Notes: a model not told the origin generated them from the sequence alone. A stretch of 35,691 nt of DNA from Planctomycetota bacterium (GCA_012719085.1 JAAYBA010000486.1:1-35691); one strand, 5' to 3'; shown: positions 1-6,762, counted from the first letter of the stretch. A program made the numbers and translations.

Positions 1-166
1 GAACGGCATGGGCCCGATGCAGATGGAAGCGATCGCTATGCTGGTCGACAGCGTCCTGACCAAAGTCGAGCCCACAGGAGGCCGGGAATACCGCCTCGAC
101 GACCGCCTCCGCCTCGAAACCAAGCACCAGGTCGAAGACCTCTGCGCCCGCTTCCCCATGCAGTGA
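1..166 (+). CDS. glyA: Serine hydroxymethyltransferase, C-terminal fragment
   Basis: The window opens inside this gene; the reading frame starts at base 2 and ends at TGA 164-166, giving the last 54 residues. The fragment reads NGMGPMQMEAIAMLVDSVL near its start and ends RLETKHQVEDLCARFPMQ. A GMGPxxM-x-x-IA segment followed by a final helix ending in LCxRFP is the usual end of bacterial SHMT, the PLP enzyme that converts serine and tetrahydrofolate to glycine and 5,10-methylene-tetrahydrofolate in the cytosol. The active-site lysine lies outside the window. Its product is the one-carbon donor for the thymidylate synthase encoded about 5 kb downstream. A hairpin lies 93 bases after the stop. 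The fragment is short, but the family match is specific. Confidence 0.8.
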   Translation, partial: NGMGPMQMEAIAMLVDSVLTKVEPTGGREYRLDDRLRLETKHQVEDLCARFPMQ

Positions 167-258
167 GCGCCGACCTGTCCAAGCCCACATCGCGCGAATG
201 GTCCCAGATCTGAGCAGCTCCGGCTCGACCGACGGGTCCGCGTCGGCGCATGAAAAGA

Positions 259-283
259 GGCCATAAGTTGGCAGCTTATGGCC
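259..283 (+). terminator. Hairpin downstream of glyA, probable terminator
   Basis: A perfect 9-bp stem (ggccataag 259-267, cttatggcc 275-283) has a 7-base loop and begins 93 bases after the glyA stop. The tract after it is only weakly T-rich (tgttggctt), so intrinsic termination may be inefficient. The stem is almost symmetrical and could also act on the minus strand, below the small gene at 335-523. Confidence 0.5.
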
Positions 284-334
284 TGTTGGCTTGTAACCGA
301 TTATTGTCGTACTGTGATGGTGTGTTTGATCGGC

Positions 335-523
335 TCATTCGCCGGGAGGCGGGGGTCGGATATGGCCGGCCACAGTCCAATCTCTGTGGGGAGGGTTGGG
401 TGTTCTGGTTGTAGGTTGGCTAATGCATTGGCTGATTTCTTCCGTTGGGTCCGCCGATTGCGGACAGATGCACAGCCCCAGGAACAACCACAGTACTTCA
501 GCGACGAACATCCGTGTCTTCAT
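335..523 (-). CDS. Small exported or membrane-anchored protein, 62 aa
   Basis: A 62-residue frame starts at ATG 521-523 and is preceded by GAGG with 8 bases between it and the start, a good ribosome-binding site. The N-terminus has a basic start (MKTR), then a hydrophobic stretch (VLWLFLGLCIC) and a PQSA segment resembling a signal-peptidase site at about residue 24. The rest is proline- and threonine-rich and polar. I do not recognise the family. The gene lies downstream of the polyprenyl synthase gene on the same strand, about 300 bases away, so it could be read from that promoter or from one I could not identify. Short frames arise by chance in GC-rich DNA; the case rests on the binding site plus the signal-like N-terminus. 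Confidence 0.42.
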   Translation of the reverse strand: MKTRMFVAEVLWLFLGLCICPQSADPTEEISQCISQPTTRTPNPPHRDWTVAGHIRPPPPGE

Positions 524-830
524 CTGTCAGTCCTCAAGGTTCCGTACGCCGTATCGACCCGTCGTGCGTTTTTTCCTTAGCCGATTTTCGGGGTGAATAC
601 CCTGTTCGGATATCGGTGAACGGGAGCATTATCGGGCCATCCGGGCTTGCCAGTGCGACAGAGCAGATTTTTTCGGGAGTCGCCTTGAAGAGCCGCTCGC
701 CTCGGTCTGCGAGGCTGCGTTATCAGCACTGATAGGGGCCACATCCGGCCCGGCGAAAGAAAAATCTCTGTGGGCGGTTTTTTTCTCAGGATAGTGCGGC
801 CCGGCGTGGGCGGAAATGGTGATCGCGGGA
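524..830. other. Intergenic stretch without a convincing gene
   Basis: These 307 bases separate the polyprenyl synthase stop from the small gene's ribosome-binding site. I see no frame with a start signal and recognisable protein features. It contains one near-perfect palindrome (721-734, listed separately) and several A/T runs. It is probably the 3' untranslated region of the synthase transcript and the leader of the small gene. Confidence 0.5.
721..734. repeat. 14-bp palindrome (tatcag-ca-ctgata)
   Basis: Two 6-base arms, tatcag and ctgata, are separated by two bases, giving an inverted repeat in otherwise unstructured DNA about 100 bases past the synthase stop. The size and symmetry suit a dimeric regulator's site, but no promoter is evident beside it and no T-run follows, so a terminator is unlikely. 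Function unknown. Confidence 0.35.
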
Positions 831-1736
831 CTATCTGTCGCGATCGAGCAGGGCGAGGGCGAGGCTGCGCAGCACATCGGCACGTGGACCGAACGGCTCG
901 ACGGCCGCCACGGCCTCCTCAGCCAGCCTTCGTTCCAGTTCCCTGGACCGGTCGATTCCGAGCAGGGCAGGATAGGTGCACTTGGCGGCCTTGACGTCCT
1001 TGCCCGCCGTTTTGCCCAGTTGTTCGCTGGACGCGCTGACGTCGAGGATGTCGTCGGCGATCTGGAAGCCCAGACCGATCTTCAGGCCGTATCGGGCAAG
1101 GGCATCGAGTTGAGCGGCGTCGGCACGGCCGCAGAGGCCGCCCATCGCCGCAGCGCAGCGGAACATCTTGGCGGTCTTATGGATGTGGATGTATTCGAGG
1201 GATTCGATGCTGCCGGCGGTATTCTCCGCTTTGAGGTCGGCGACCTGTCCGGCGATCATCCCCGCTGCACCGGCCGCCTGCGCCAGCTCGCGGACCAGGG
1301 CCACGGCGGTGCCCGCATCGTCGATCCGCTCGGCCAGCAACTCAAACGCCAGCGTCAGCAGGGCGTCGCCGGTGAGGATGGCGGTTGCTTCGTCGAACGC
1401 CTTGTGGCACGTCGGACGACCCCGCCGCAGATCGTCGTCGTCCATCGCCGGCAGATCGTCATGGACCAGCGAATACGTGTGGACCATCTCGATGGCGGCT
1501 GCCGCCGTCCAGGCGTTTGGGTTCTCCCGCCCGCAGACCAACTCGCAGCACCAGAGGACCAGCATCGAGCGGATGCGCTTGCCGGGGGCCGACAACGTGT
1601 AGACCATCGCCCTTCGCAGATCGTCCGGGATTCCCGGCTGTTCCGCAACGAGGCGTTCGAGAAGCTCGTTGATCGCGGGGACCTTGTTGTTCATCAAGGT
1701 GCGTAAATCGGAGTGGTCTGTCTTGCTTGCTGGCAT
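831..1736 (-). CDS. ispA: Polyprenyl diphosphate synthase (farnesyl/geranylgeranyl type)
   Basis: This cytosolic enzyme condenses isopentenyl diphosphate with allylic diphosphates to make C15/C20 precursors of quinones, carotenoids and undecaprenyl carriers. From ATG 1736 it has 301 residues, the usual length. The first aspartate motif is DDLPAMD at about residues 93-99 (DDxxxxD, the bacterial IspA spacing), followed by RRGRPTCH. The second is GLGFQIADDILD, with DDxxD at about 228-232. The PGKRIR and KTAKMF substrate-binding segments are also present. An in-frame TTG at 1785-1787 would extend it by 17 residues, but it sits almost on the predicted transcription start (TATAAT at 1799-1794), so I prefer the ATG; a second ATG at 1694 is possible. 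No strong Shine-Dalgarno sequence precedes any of them. Product chain length cannot be read with certainty, so the symbol is approximate. The gene is divergent from miaA. Confidence 0.9.
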   Translation of the reverse strand: MPASKTDHSDLRTLMNNKVPAINELLERLVAEQPGIPDDLRRAMVYTLSAPGKRIRSMLVLWCCELVCGRENPNAWTAAAAIEMVHTYSLVHDDLPAMDDDDLRRGRPTCHKAFDEATAILTGDALLTLAFELLAERIDDAGTAVALVRELAQAAGAAGMIAGQVADLKAENTAGSIESLEYIHIHKTAKMFRCAAAMGGLCGRADAAQLDALARYGLKIGLGFQIADDILDVSASSEQLGKTAGKDVKAAKCTYPALLGIDRSRELERRLAEEAVAAVEPFGPRADVLRSLALALLDRDR

Positions 1737-1769
1737 ATGGCACGAGCGACTTGGCCGAGGGATCGGGTT

Positions 1770-1799
1770 TTGCGTACGGGTCGACAAGCGGGTATTATA
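1770..1799. promoter_or_regulatory. Bidirectional promoter between ispA and miaA
   Basis: The 7-mer TATTATA at 1793-1799 reads TATTAT on the plus strand (1793-1798) and a consensus TATAAT on the minus strand (1799-1794). The plus-strand -35 is TTGCGT at 1770-1775 with a 17-bp spacer. No good minus-strand -35 is visible. It lies 30 bases before the miaA ATG and 58 bases before the preferred ispA ATG, so one symmetrical -10 box could fire both ways. Confidence 0.6.
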
Positions 1800-1828
1800 C
1801 CGGACATCGGGGGATTGTGCAGGAAATT

Positions 1829-2752
1829 ATGAACGGCAAAATGGTCATGATTTTGGGCGTTACCGCCTCGGGCAAGGGGCGGCTGGCCTTCGAGCTGGCC
1901 CGGCAGATCGATGCCGAGATTGTCAGTATCGACTCGATGAAGGTCTACCGACGCATGGACGTCGGGACAGCCAAACCCTCTCCAGAGGCCCGAAAGCAGG
2001 TCCCGTACCACATGATCGACATCGTCGAGCCGAGTGAGTCATTCAGCGCCGGGCTCTTTCTGGAGCGGGCCTCGGCGGCGATCGATGAGATTCGAGGTCG
2101 TGGCAAGTCGGTGGTCGCCGTCGGCGGGACCGCCCTCTACAGCAAAGCCTTGCTCTACGGGCTCTTCGAAGGGCCCGCCGGCGACGAGCGGATTCGCGAC
2201 GAGCTGCGGGCCAGGGTCGAGTCGGAGGGGCCGGCGGCGCTGCACGCAGAGCTTTGCCGGCTCGATCCGGCGGCGGCCGATCGCATCAGCCCCAACGATG
2301 CCAAACGCATCGTTCGGGCCCTGGAGGTGCATCGGCTGACCGGCAAGCCCATATCGAGCCTGCAAAGGCAGTTCGATGCGGCACGCCCCGTGCAGAACTG
2401 GACGATCATCGGGTTGCGCCGAGAAAAATCGGTCGAGAGCGGGCGGATCAACGCACGCGTCAAGAGAATGGTCCAAATGGGCTTGGTCGAGGAGGTTCGA
2501 TCGCTGCTGGCCGAGGACAGACCGTTGAGCCCACAGGCTCGCTGCGCGATCGGCTACGCCGAGATGATCGAGCACCTTGAGGGCCGGCGGTCTGTCGATG
2601 AGGCTGTCGAACAGATCAAGAAGAACACGCGACGGCTCGCGAAAGGCCAGCGGACGTGGTTTCGGCGGTTCTCCGGCGTCGTCTGGATCGATGTCGGGGC
2701 CGATGAATCGGTTGAGAGCGTGCTCGACCGAGCGATGCAGCGGATCGACTAA
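1829..2752 (+). CDS. miaA: tRNA dimethylallyltransferase with atypical P-loop
   Basis: MiaA transfers a dimethylallyl group to N6 of adenosine-37 in tRNAs reading UNN codons. The ATG at 1829 is preceded by AGGA at 1821-1824 and gives 307 residues, the normal length. Family signatures are the P-loop region GVTASGKG (10-17), DSMKVYRRMDVGTAKP (about 36-51), PYHMID, GGTALY, the RALEVHRLTGKP segment, and the C-terminal TRRLAKGQRTWFRR. The oddity is residue 17: the Walker A Thr/Ser that coordinates Mg is glycine (codon ggg, 1877-1879), while everything around it is conserved. Either the family tolerates this in the lineage or activity is altered. The stop overlaps the stop of the convergent ATP-cone gene by sharing the bases ctaa. 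Isoprenoid substrate comes from the pathway of its divergent neighbour, a plausible but unproven link. Confidence 0.93.
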   Translation: MNGKMVMILGVTASGKGRLAFELARQIDAEIVSIDSMKVYRRMDVGTAKPSPEARKQVPYHMIDIVEPSESFSAGLFLERASAAIDEIRGRGKSVVAVGGTALYSKALLYGLFEGPAGDERIRDELRARVESEGPAALHAELCRLDPAAADRISPNDAKRIVRALEVHRLTGKPISSLQRQFDAARPVQNWTIIGLRREKSVESGRINARVKRMVQMGLVEEVRSLLAEDRPLSPQARCAIGYAEMIEHLEGRRSVDEAVEQIKKNTRRLAKGQRTWFRRFSGVVWIDVGADESVESVLDRAMQRID

Positions 2753-3330
2753 CGGGCGTGCAACTCGCGTTCGGCCCGGAGCATGGCGGCGGCTTCCCCC
2801 AGCACGAGCTGCTTGATCAGGCTCAGCGGGACCATGGTCATCTCCATGCGAAAGACCTTCTCCTCAACGCCGGAGGCCACCGCGCGGGCGATCCGGCGCG
2901 GCACGCCGAATCGGTCGGTCAGATCCCGTACGATCCGGGCCTTGTCCCAGGCGGTCCGTTCGGCGGCGCCTTCCGTCAGAAGGAGCTGCCGGGCGTCGGC
3001 AAAGTCCCGCATGTGCACCGCAAGGACTTCCGTTCGCGATCGCTTGAGCCGTCGTTCCAGGGCATGTCGGGCCAGCGCCAGCGCCGCCTCCTCATGTCCT
3101 GTCGCCGCCAGGATGGCCTTGATCATGGCAAGGATCTCGTTGGAGCTGACCGTGGCGCGACCATGCTTGTTGTACAGATAGAATGTAACGACCTCCGTCA
3201 GGTCTTCGGCCATGACGATGTCACCCTGCCCGGAGGCTGTCAGGGCGTTGTTGATCGCCCCGAGGACCTTGGTGTGCAGATAGGCCTCCGTGCCGCCATC
3301 GGCTTTGGTCACTCTCAACTGCCTGTTCAT
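2749..3330 (-). CDS. Stand-alone double ATP-cone protein next to nrdR
   Basis: This 193-residue protein has no catalytic domain that I can see. Residues 1-95 form an ATP-cone: RVTKADGGTEAYLHTKVLGA, then ALTASGQGD, then a helical part ending in LARHALERRLKRSR. ATP-cones bind ATP or dATP and set the activity of ribonucleotide reductases or of NrdR. The C-terminal half (about 125-190; TAWDKARIVRDLTDRFGVP, later LSLIKQLVLGEAA) resembles the second cone-like segment at the N-terminus of NrdD-type reductases. It lies 99 bases downstream of nrdR on the same strand, so the two are probably co-transcribed. Start ATG 3330 has GGAGG at an extended distance of 13 bases. Its role is inferred: a nucleotide-sensing partner of NrdR or of a reductase encoded elsewhere. 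The stop overlaps the miaA stop. Confidence 0.8.
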   Translation of the reverse strand: MNRQLRVTKADGGTEAYLHTKVLGAINNALTASGQGDIVMAEDLTEVVTFYLYNKHGRATVSSNEILAMIKAILAATGHEEAALALARHALERRLKRSRTEVLAVHMRDFADARQLLLTEGAAERTAWDKARIVRDLTDRFGVPRRIARAVASGVEEKVFRMEMTMVPLSLIKQLVLGEAAAMLRAERELHAR

Positions 3331-3429
3331 CGGTCAGTGGTTGCCTCCATGCAAGCCTTCACCGTCCCTCGGGACGAACGTCCTGGCCCGGCGTCATGTC
3401 GATTACCTGCGCCGCCGGTCTGATCGTAT

Positions 3430-3921
3430 CTACTGATCGAAGAGCTTCAACTGCTCGGCCGTGTCCGTGTCCTGGATGGCCCGCGTCACTTCATCGAGCA
3501 ATTCGCCGGCGTCGCGGAAATCGCGATAGACGCTGGCGAAACGGATGTAGGCCACCTTGTCGATCGAGCGCAGATGCTTCATCACGCACTCGCCGATGAA
3601 GGCGCTGGTCGCCTCCTTGTCGAACCGTCGGAAGATGTCCTCTTCGGTCTTGTCGGCGACCTGCTGAATCTGTTCGGCCGAAACGGGCCTCTTGTAACAG
3701 GCCTTTTGCACGCCGACGATGATCTTGTCGCGGTCGTAGGGGACGCGAGACTTGTCCTTCTTCACGACGTGCAGTTTGAAACTCTCGCTGGTTTTTTCGT
3801 AGGTGGTGAAGCGCCTCTTGCAGGCCAGGCACTGACGTCGCCGGCGGATGACGCGGCCGGAGTCGCTGGAGCGAGAATCGACAACCTTATCACTGTCTTC
3901 CTTGCAGAAAGGACACCGCAC
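3430..3921 (-). CDS. nrdR: Transcriptional repressor NrdR
   Basis: NrdR senses dATP/ATP and represses ribonucleotide reductase genes. From GTG 3921 the product has 163 residues, close to the family norm. The N-terminal zinc ribbon has CPFC at residues 3-6 and CLAC at about 31-34, with basic DNA-contacting residues between (SGRVIRRRRQC). The ATP-cone follows (KKDKSRVPYDRDKIIVGVQK, then ACYKRPVS) and ends in YIRFASVYRDF, which is characteristic of NrdR. An upstream ATG would add 29 residues without zinc-ribbon character. The perfect AGGAGG 10 bases before the GTG decides the start. It is the first gene of a two-gene operon with the ATP-cone protein and has a good promoter at 4026-4053, bracketed by an inverted repeat. 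Confidence 0.96.
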   Translation of the reverse strand: MRCPFCKEDSDKVVDSRSSDSGRVIRRRRQCLACKRRFTTYEKTSESFKLHVVKKDKSRVPYDRDKIIVGVQKACYKRPVSAEQIQQVADKTEEDIFRRFDKEATSAFIGECVMKHLRSIDKVAYIRFASVYRDFRDAGELLDEVTRAIQDTDTAEQLKLFDQ

Positions 3922-3931
3922 GACCTGACAA

Positions 3932-3937
3932 CCTCCT
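3932..3937 (-). promoter_or_regulatory. Ribosome-binding site that fixes the nrdR start
   Basis: A perfect AGGAGG (cctcct on the plus strand) lies 10 bases before GTG 3921. It favours the short GTG-initiated NrdR, beginning directly at the zinc ribbon, over the longer frame that begins at 4008. Confidence 0.8.
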
Positions 3938-4002
3938 GCTATGACAGCTCCGAGAGCCCCTTGCCTCACCGAGACGTCCTGTACTTGGGGCGTCACAGGT
4001 GA

Positions 4003-4047
4003 CCCCACATTTAGTTACGCATGTGATTGTAGCCTCAACATGTGGGG
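4003..4047. promoter_or_regulatory. Inverted repeat bracketing the nrdR -10 box, candidate operator
   Basis: CCCCACAT at 4003-4010 and ATGTGGGG at 4040-4047 are perfect 8-bp inverted arms 29 bases apart (37 bp centre to centre). One arm occupies the promoter spacer next to the -35 box; the other lies just after the expected transcription start. The placement fits a repressor that loops across or covers the promoter. The arms do not clearly match the published NrdR-box pattern, so the regulator is unknown. A stem-loop in DNA or RNA is a less likely reading given the long loop. Confidence 0.45.
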
Positions 4048-4053
4048 CGTCAA
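4026..4053 (-). promoter_or_regulatory. Promoter of the nrdR operon
   Basis: On the minus strand TTGACG (4053-4048) and TACAAT (4031-4026) are separated by 16 bp, each one base from consensus. Transcription would start near 4018, about 97 bases before the nrdR GTG. Confidence 0.7.
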
Positions 4054-4107
4054 CAGAAATGTGCGAGATCGACGTGGAACTTTCCAGCAGGTTTGCCGGC
4101 CGCAATG

Positions 4108-4139
4108 AAAAAGGCCTCTGCGTCAGGGACGCAGAGGCC
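4108..4139 (-). terminator. Intrinsic terminator below the isomerase operon
   Basis: A perfect 12-bp stem (4113-4124 with 4128-4139) with a 3-base loop is followed on the minus strand by TTTTT (4112-4108). It lies about 300 bases after the isomerase stop and just before the nrdR promoter, insulating the two minus-strand units. The 300 bases between stop and terminator hold no gene that I can support. Confidence 0.88.
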
Positions 4140-4442
4140 CACTCGGAAAGAAACTCACATTGCCCCCCCAATAGACTGTCGTACGTGACGCAGCGAGAAT
4201 TCCGAGTTCAGTACACAGGTCGAGCCTGGGGTCCTTGTCTTTCCTGGTATTGCTGATGCTGTCCGGCTGCCGCTTTGCATCCGCTCGGCGGCGTTGCCGT
4301 CCGGCTATCCAAAGTCTAATACAAAAACCGGCCGATGCAAATTCGACGCCCTTCTCCGGGCCGTTTGCAGGGCTTGCGGGAATCGTCAAAAGGGCCTCTC
4401 TTGACGTCCGATGCGCAGTGCTCTCAGAGGACGCGCCGCCGG

Positions 4443-5300
4443 CTACACCTCTTCGATGGTCGCCTCGGTTCGAAGCCCATCGAGGTAGTCGCCGAGCGCC
4501 TGTTCCCTGAGTTGTTCCTGTACTTCCTCGGTCACCTGCTTTCGAACCTCTTTGAGCTGCGGGATGCTGGGCGGACGCCGGTCGTAGACCTTGGCGATAT
4601 GGAACCCGAAACGCGTGCGAAACACGTCGCTGACCTGGCCGGGGTTGAGATGGAAGATGACGTCTTCGAACTCCTCGACCATCTGCCCTCGCATGACGTA
4701 ACCCAGATCGCCGCCGCTGTCGGCGCAGTCGGTGTATTGGTCCACGACCGTCTCGAAGGGCATGCCGCTGCTGATCTGATCGTGCGCTTCGTGCATCACC
4801 CGCATGGCGGTGGCTTCGTCGGTTTGCCAGTTGACGTATTTGACGATATGGGCGACGCGAATCTGCTCGTCCGAGCGGAACTTGTCCTTGTTCTCCTCGT
4901 AGTACAGGCGAATCTGTTCCTCAGACGGCTTGGGCGCCCGGGCGTAGATCTCGCCGATCTTGCGCTCGGTCTTCATTTGAAGCTCGATCGTCTGACGCAC
5001 CTTCTCGTCGCTGTCGACGTCGAGCGCCTTGTGGATGGCTTCGGCGTCGTCATATTGCTCCTTCAGATGCTTGAAGGCCTCTTCGATCTGTTCCGGCGGA
5101 ATCTCGGCGCCGTCGTTCTTCGCCTCCTGTCGAAGCAGGACGCGCTCGATGACGTTGTCTCTGGACCATTCCTGCAACTGGGCTTCGCGTTCGGCAGGGT
5201 CCTTCTCGGCAAAGACCTCCTCATACCGCGGCCGCAGACGCTCGATCTCCTGCTGAATCTCTCTGTCCTCAATCTTCTCGCCGTTGACGACAAGGGCCAT
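4443..5300 (-). CDS. Parvulin-type peptidylprolyl isomerase without signal peptide
   Basis: The ATG at 5300 is preceded by GAGGAG with a 6-base gap and gives 285 residues; an upstream in-frame start at 5333 lacks such a site. The N-terminal 110 residues are charged and helical, like the chaperone part of SurA/PrsA proteins, beginning [15 protein letters not shown]. The parvulin domain spans about residues 145-245: IRVAHIV, later [18 protein letters not shown], then NPGQVSDVF and RFGFHIAKV. Unlike SurA or PrsA there is no signal peptide or lipobox, so it should act in the cytosol as a proline isomerase/chaperone, perhaps for the neighbouring products. It is the last gene of an operon with the thymidylate synthase (29 bases upstream) and a membrane protein. 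Assignment to the PpiC/parvulin fold is firm; the substrate is unknown. Confidence 0.88.
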   Translation of the reverse strand: MALVVNGEKIEDREIQQEIERLRPRYEEVFAEKDPAEREAQLQEWSRDNVIERVLLRQEAKNDGAEIPPEQIEEAFKHLKEQYDDAEAIHKALDVDSDEKVRQTIELQMKTERKIGEIYARAPKPSEEQIRLYYEENKDKFRSDEQIRVAHIVKYVNWQTDEATAMRVMHEAHDQISSGMPFETVVDQYTDCADSGGDLGYVMRGQMVEEFEDVIFHLNPGQVSDVFRTRFGFHIAKVYDRRPPSIPQLKEVRKQVTEEVQEQLREQALGDYLDGLRTEATIEEV

Positions 5301-5329
5301 GCGATACTCCTCTGCGTGTGAATGCGAAC

Positions 5330-6220
5330 TCAACCTCTGGCCTTGGCGAACCAGTCGGGGTCCCGGGCCAGCTTCTCGCGGGCTTCCAGGGTCATCATTT
5401 CGAACGCCGGGTGGGTGCTGTCCCAGGCCCGCTCGGAGAATGGCGTCCGCCGCATCTTCTCGATCTCGACGGACGCCTCTTTGAGATAGCTGCCGTAGAT
5501 GTGCAGCGAATCGCTGATATCGACGTAGCGCCCAACACGCACCGGCTCACCTCGCTTGGCCGCGATGCCATCGGCAATGATCTGCTGGAGGTTCGTCAGG
5601 GCGTAGGCGTTCATGAACCACGCCTTATACAGATCGCGACTGCGCCAGTGCGTGTTCATGTTCAGCGTCCATTGCCCGTCGTCGTCGGCCAGCAGGCGGC
5701 ACCAGATTCGCTGGAGGCAGGGCGGGTCGTCGGTCTGCGGATCGGCGGTGGGCATCCAGGTGATCGCCTGCGCCCTGCGGGTGTGCCCGGCCCGGGCCAG
5801 AGAGTCGATGATGTACTGAATTTGGTCGACCGCGATGAATGGCTTGGCGGTCTTTGCATCGCGCAGGTCCGCCACCGGGCAGTACGAGAACAGCCTCTCG
5901 TGGTACGTGTAGGTCCACTTGCCGGCGGCCGGATCGATCCAGTGGTCGTGAATGCCCCCGACGACTTCCTGCCGATAGGCTTCCAACTCCTCCGGTCCGC
6001 CGGGGAAGTTCTTGTGAATCCGCGGCTCGTTGAACGGATCGGTCACCGCAATCATCACCGTGGCGTCCTTGCTGGGCGGATCGTCGGGCTTATCGTACTG
6101 CGTCTTGACCTCGTACCCTCGGTCCCACACGGCCAGGACCGCCTTCTCCCATGCCTCGGGCAGACAATCGGCGGTGATCGAAATGACGGGAACGTTCGCG
6201 ACCGACTCGGCGGTGGGCAT
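5330..6220 (-). CDS. Thymidylate synthase-family protein of unusual type
   Basis: The 296-residue product starts at ATG 6220 with AGGAGG 9 bases upstream. It keeps the hallmarks of thymidylate synthase: a catalytic Cys168 in DPPCLQR, the phosphate-binding RSRDLYKAW (193-201) with Asn204 after it, and DSLHIYGSY (237-245), equivalent to the nucleotide-binding D-x-HIY. The context is not that of the common ThyA (which has PPCH and longer conserved blocks); the CLQ after the catalytic proline pair recalls the methanogen-type enzymes, which use tetrahydrofolate or tetrahydromethanopterin, and related hydroxymethylases. Likely reaction: methylation of dUMP to dTMP with a methylene-pterin donor; nucleotide hydroxymethylation is the alternative. 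Neighbours are a membrane protein upstream (29-base gap) and a parvulin downstream. nrdR and glyA nearby fit a dNTP-supply role. Confidence 0.75.
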   Translation of the reverse strand: MPTAESVANVPVISITADCLPEAWEKAVLAVWDRGYEVKTQYDKPDDPPSKDATVMIAVTDPFNEPRIHKNFPGGPEELEAYRQEVVGGIHDHWIDPAAGKWTYTYHERLFSYCPVADLRDAKTAKPFIAVDQIQYIIDSLARAGHTRRAQAITWMPTADPQTDDPPCLQRIWCRLLADDDGQWTLNMNTHWRSRDLYKAWFMNAYALTNLQQIIADGIAAKRGEPVRVGRYVDISDSLHIYGSYLKEASVEIEKMRRTPFSERAWDSTHPAFEMMTLEAREKLARDPDWFAKARG

Positions 6221-6249
6221 CTTCGGGTTCCTCCTTGCTGGGCGGTGGG

Positions 6250-6762
6250 CTATTTGTAGAAACTGCTGACGTCCGTTTCCTGGTCCGTGACGTCGTACAT
6301 CTTCTTGTATCGATCAGGAATGTCGGCCAGCATCCGTTTGGCCTGGAAGGCATACTCGCTGTCGGGCCACCGCTCGATGATCTGGCGGCAATAGTCCACC
6401 ATCAGCTTCGGCGTCATCATCGGCAGCCTTGACCGCTTGCGCTCCTCGAGCGCCATCGAATGGAGCTTTTGCGCCTGGATCTCCTCCTCGATCGACAGCT
6501 TCTCGAAGGTCGGCTGTGCGTCTTGTGCCGCCGGGGCCTCCTCAGCCGCAGCGATTTCCTCGACGGGCTCTTCGCCGGCCTTGTCCTGAACGCCGAACTC
6601 CCTGTCATCACGCTCGAACGAATCGTAGACGGTCTTGGGTGGGTCTGCCGGCTCGGACGAGGCCGACGGCCCTGGCTTGTCCGACATGAATCGGCTGCCG
6701 ACGATCAGAACCACGACGAGAGCGACCGCCACGGCCGCTATCTTCAACCAGATCGTGTTCAT
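6250..6762 (-). CDS. Single-span membrane protein, unknown function
   Basis: The ATG at 6762 has AAGGAG 8 bases upstream and gives 170 residues. Residues 6-24 are a clear membrane span (LKIAAVAVALVVVLIVG). An acidic, Ala/Pro/Glu-rich linker follows (about 30-95), then a short charged domain with KLMVDYCRQIIERWPDS and YAFQAKRMLADIPDRY, resembling one tetratricopeptide-like unit of the kind seen in outer-membrane assembly and tol-associated proteins. N-in/C-out topology is expected, with the domain outside the cytoplasm. It is the first gene of the operon with the thymidylate synthase and parvulin, but nothing in it suggests nucleotide metabolism. A longer frame from 6891 reads into the repeat element and has no binding site. 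I do not recognise the family. Confidence 0.75.
   Translation of the reverse strand: MNTIWLKIAAVAVALVVVLIVGSRFMSDKPGPSASSEPADPPKTVYDSFERDDREFGVQDKAGEEPVEEIAAAEEAPAAQDAQPTFEKLSIEEEIQAQKLHSMALEERKRSRLPMMTPKLMVDYCRQIIERWPDSEYAFQAKRMLADIPDRYKKMYDVTDQETDVSSFYK

Noticed and set aside
278-732. Plus-strand frames between glyA and ispA
   Set aside because: They lack binding sites and protein-like composition, and overlap the better supported minus-strand small gene.
1737-1787. TTG-initiated N-terminal extension of the polyprenyl synthase
   Set aside because: The TTG lies at the expected transcription start just after TATAAT, and the added residues (STRTQNPIPRPSRSCH) have no family counterpart.
4123-4389. 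Minus-strand 88-residue frame between the parvulin stop and the nrdR promoter
   Set aside because: It runs through the strong terminator at 4108-4139 and shows no binding site or protein-like pattern; treated as 3' untranslated sequence.
4235-4510. Plus-strand frame with a lipobox-like start (LVLLMLSGC)
   Set aside because: It begins with TTG without a good binding site, soon becomes arginine-rich, and its second part is antisense to the parvulin gene, whose family match is firm.
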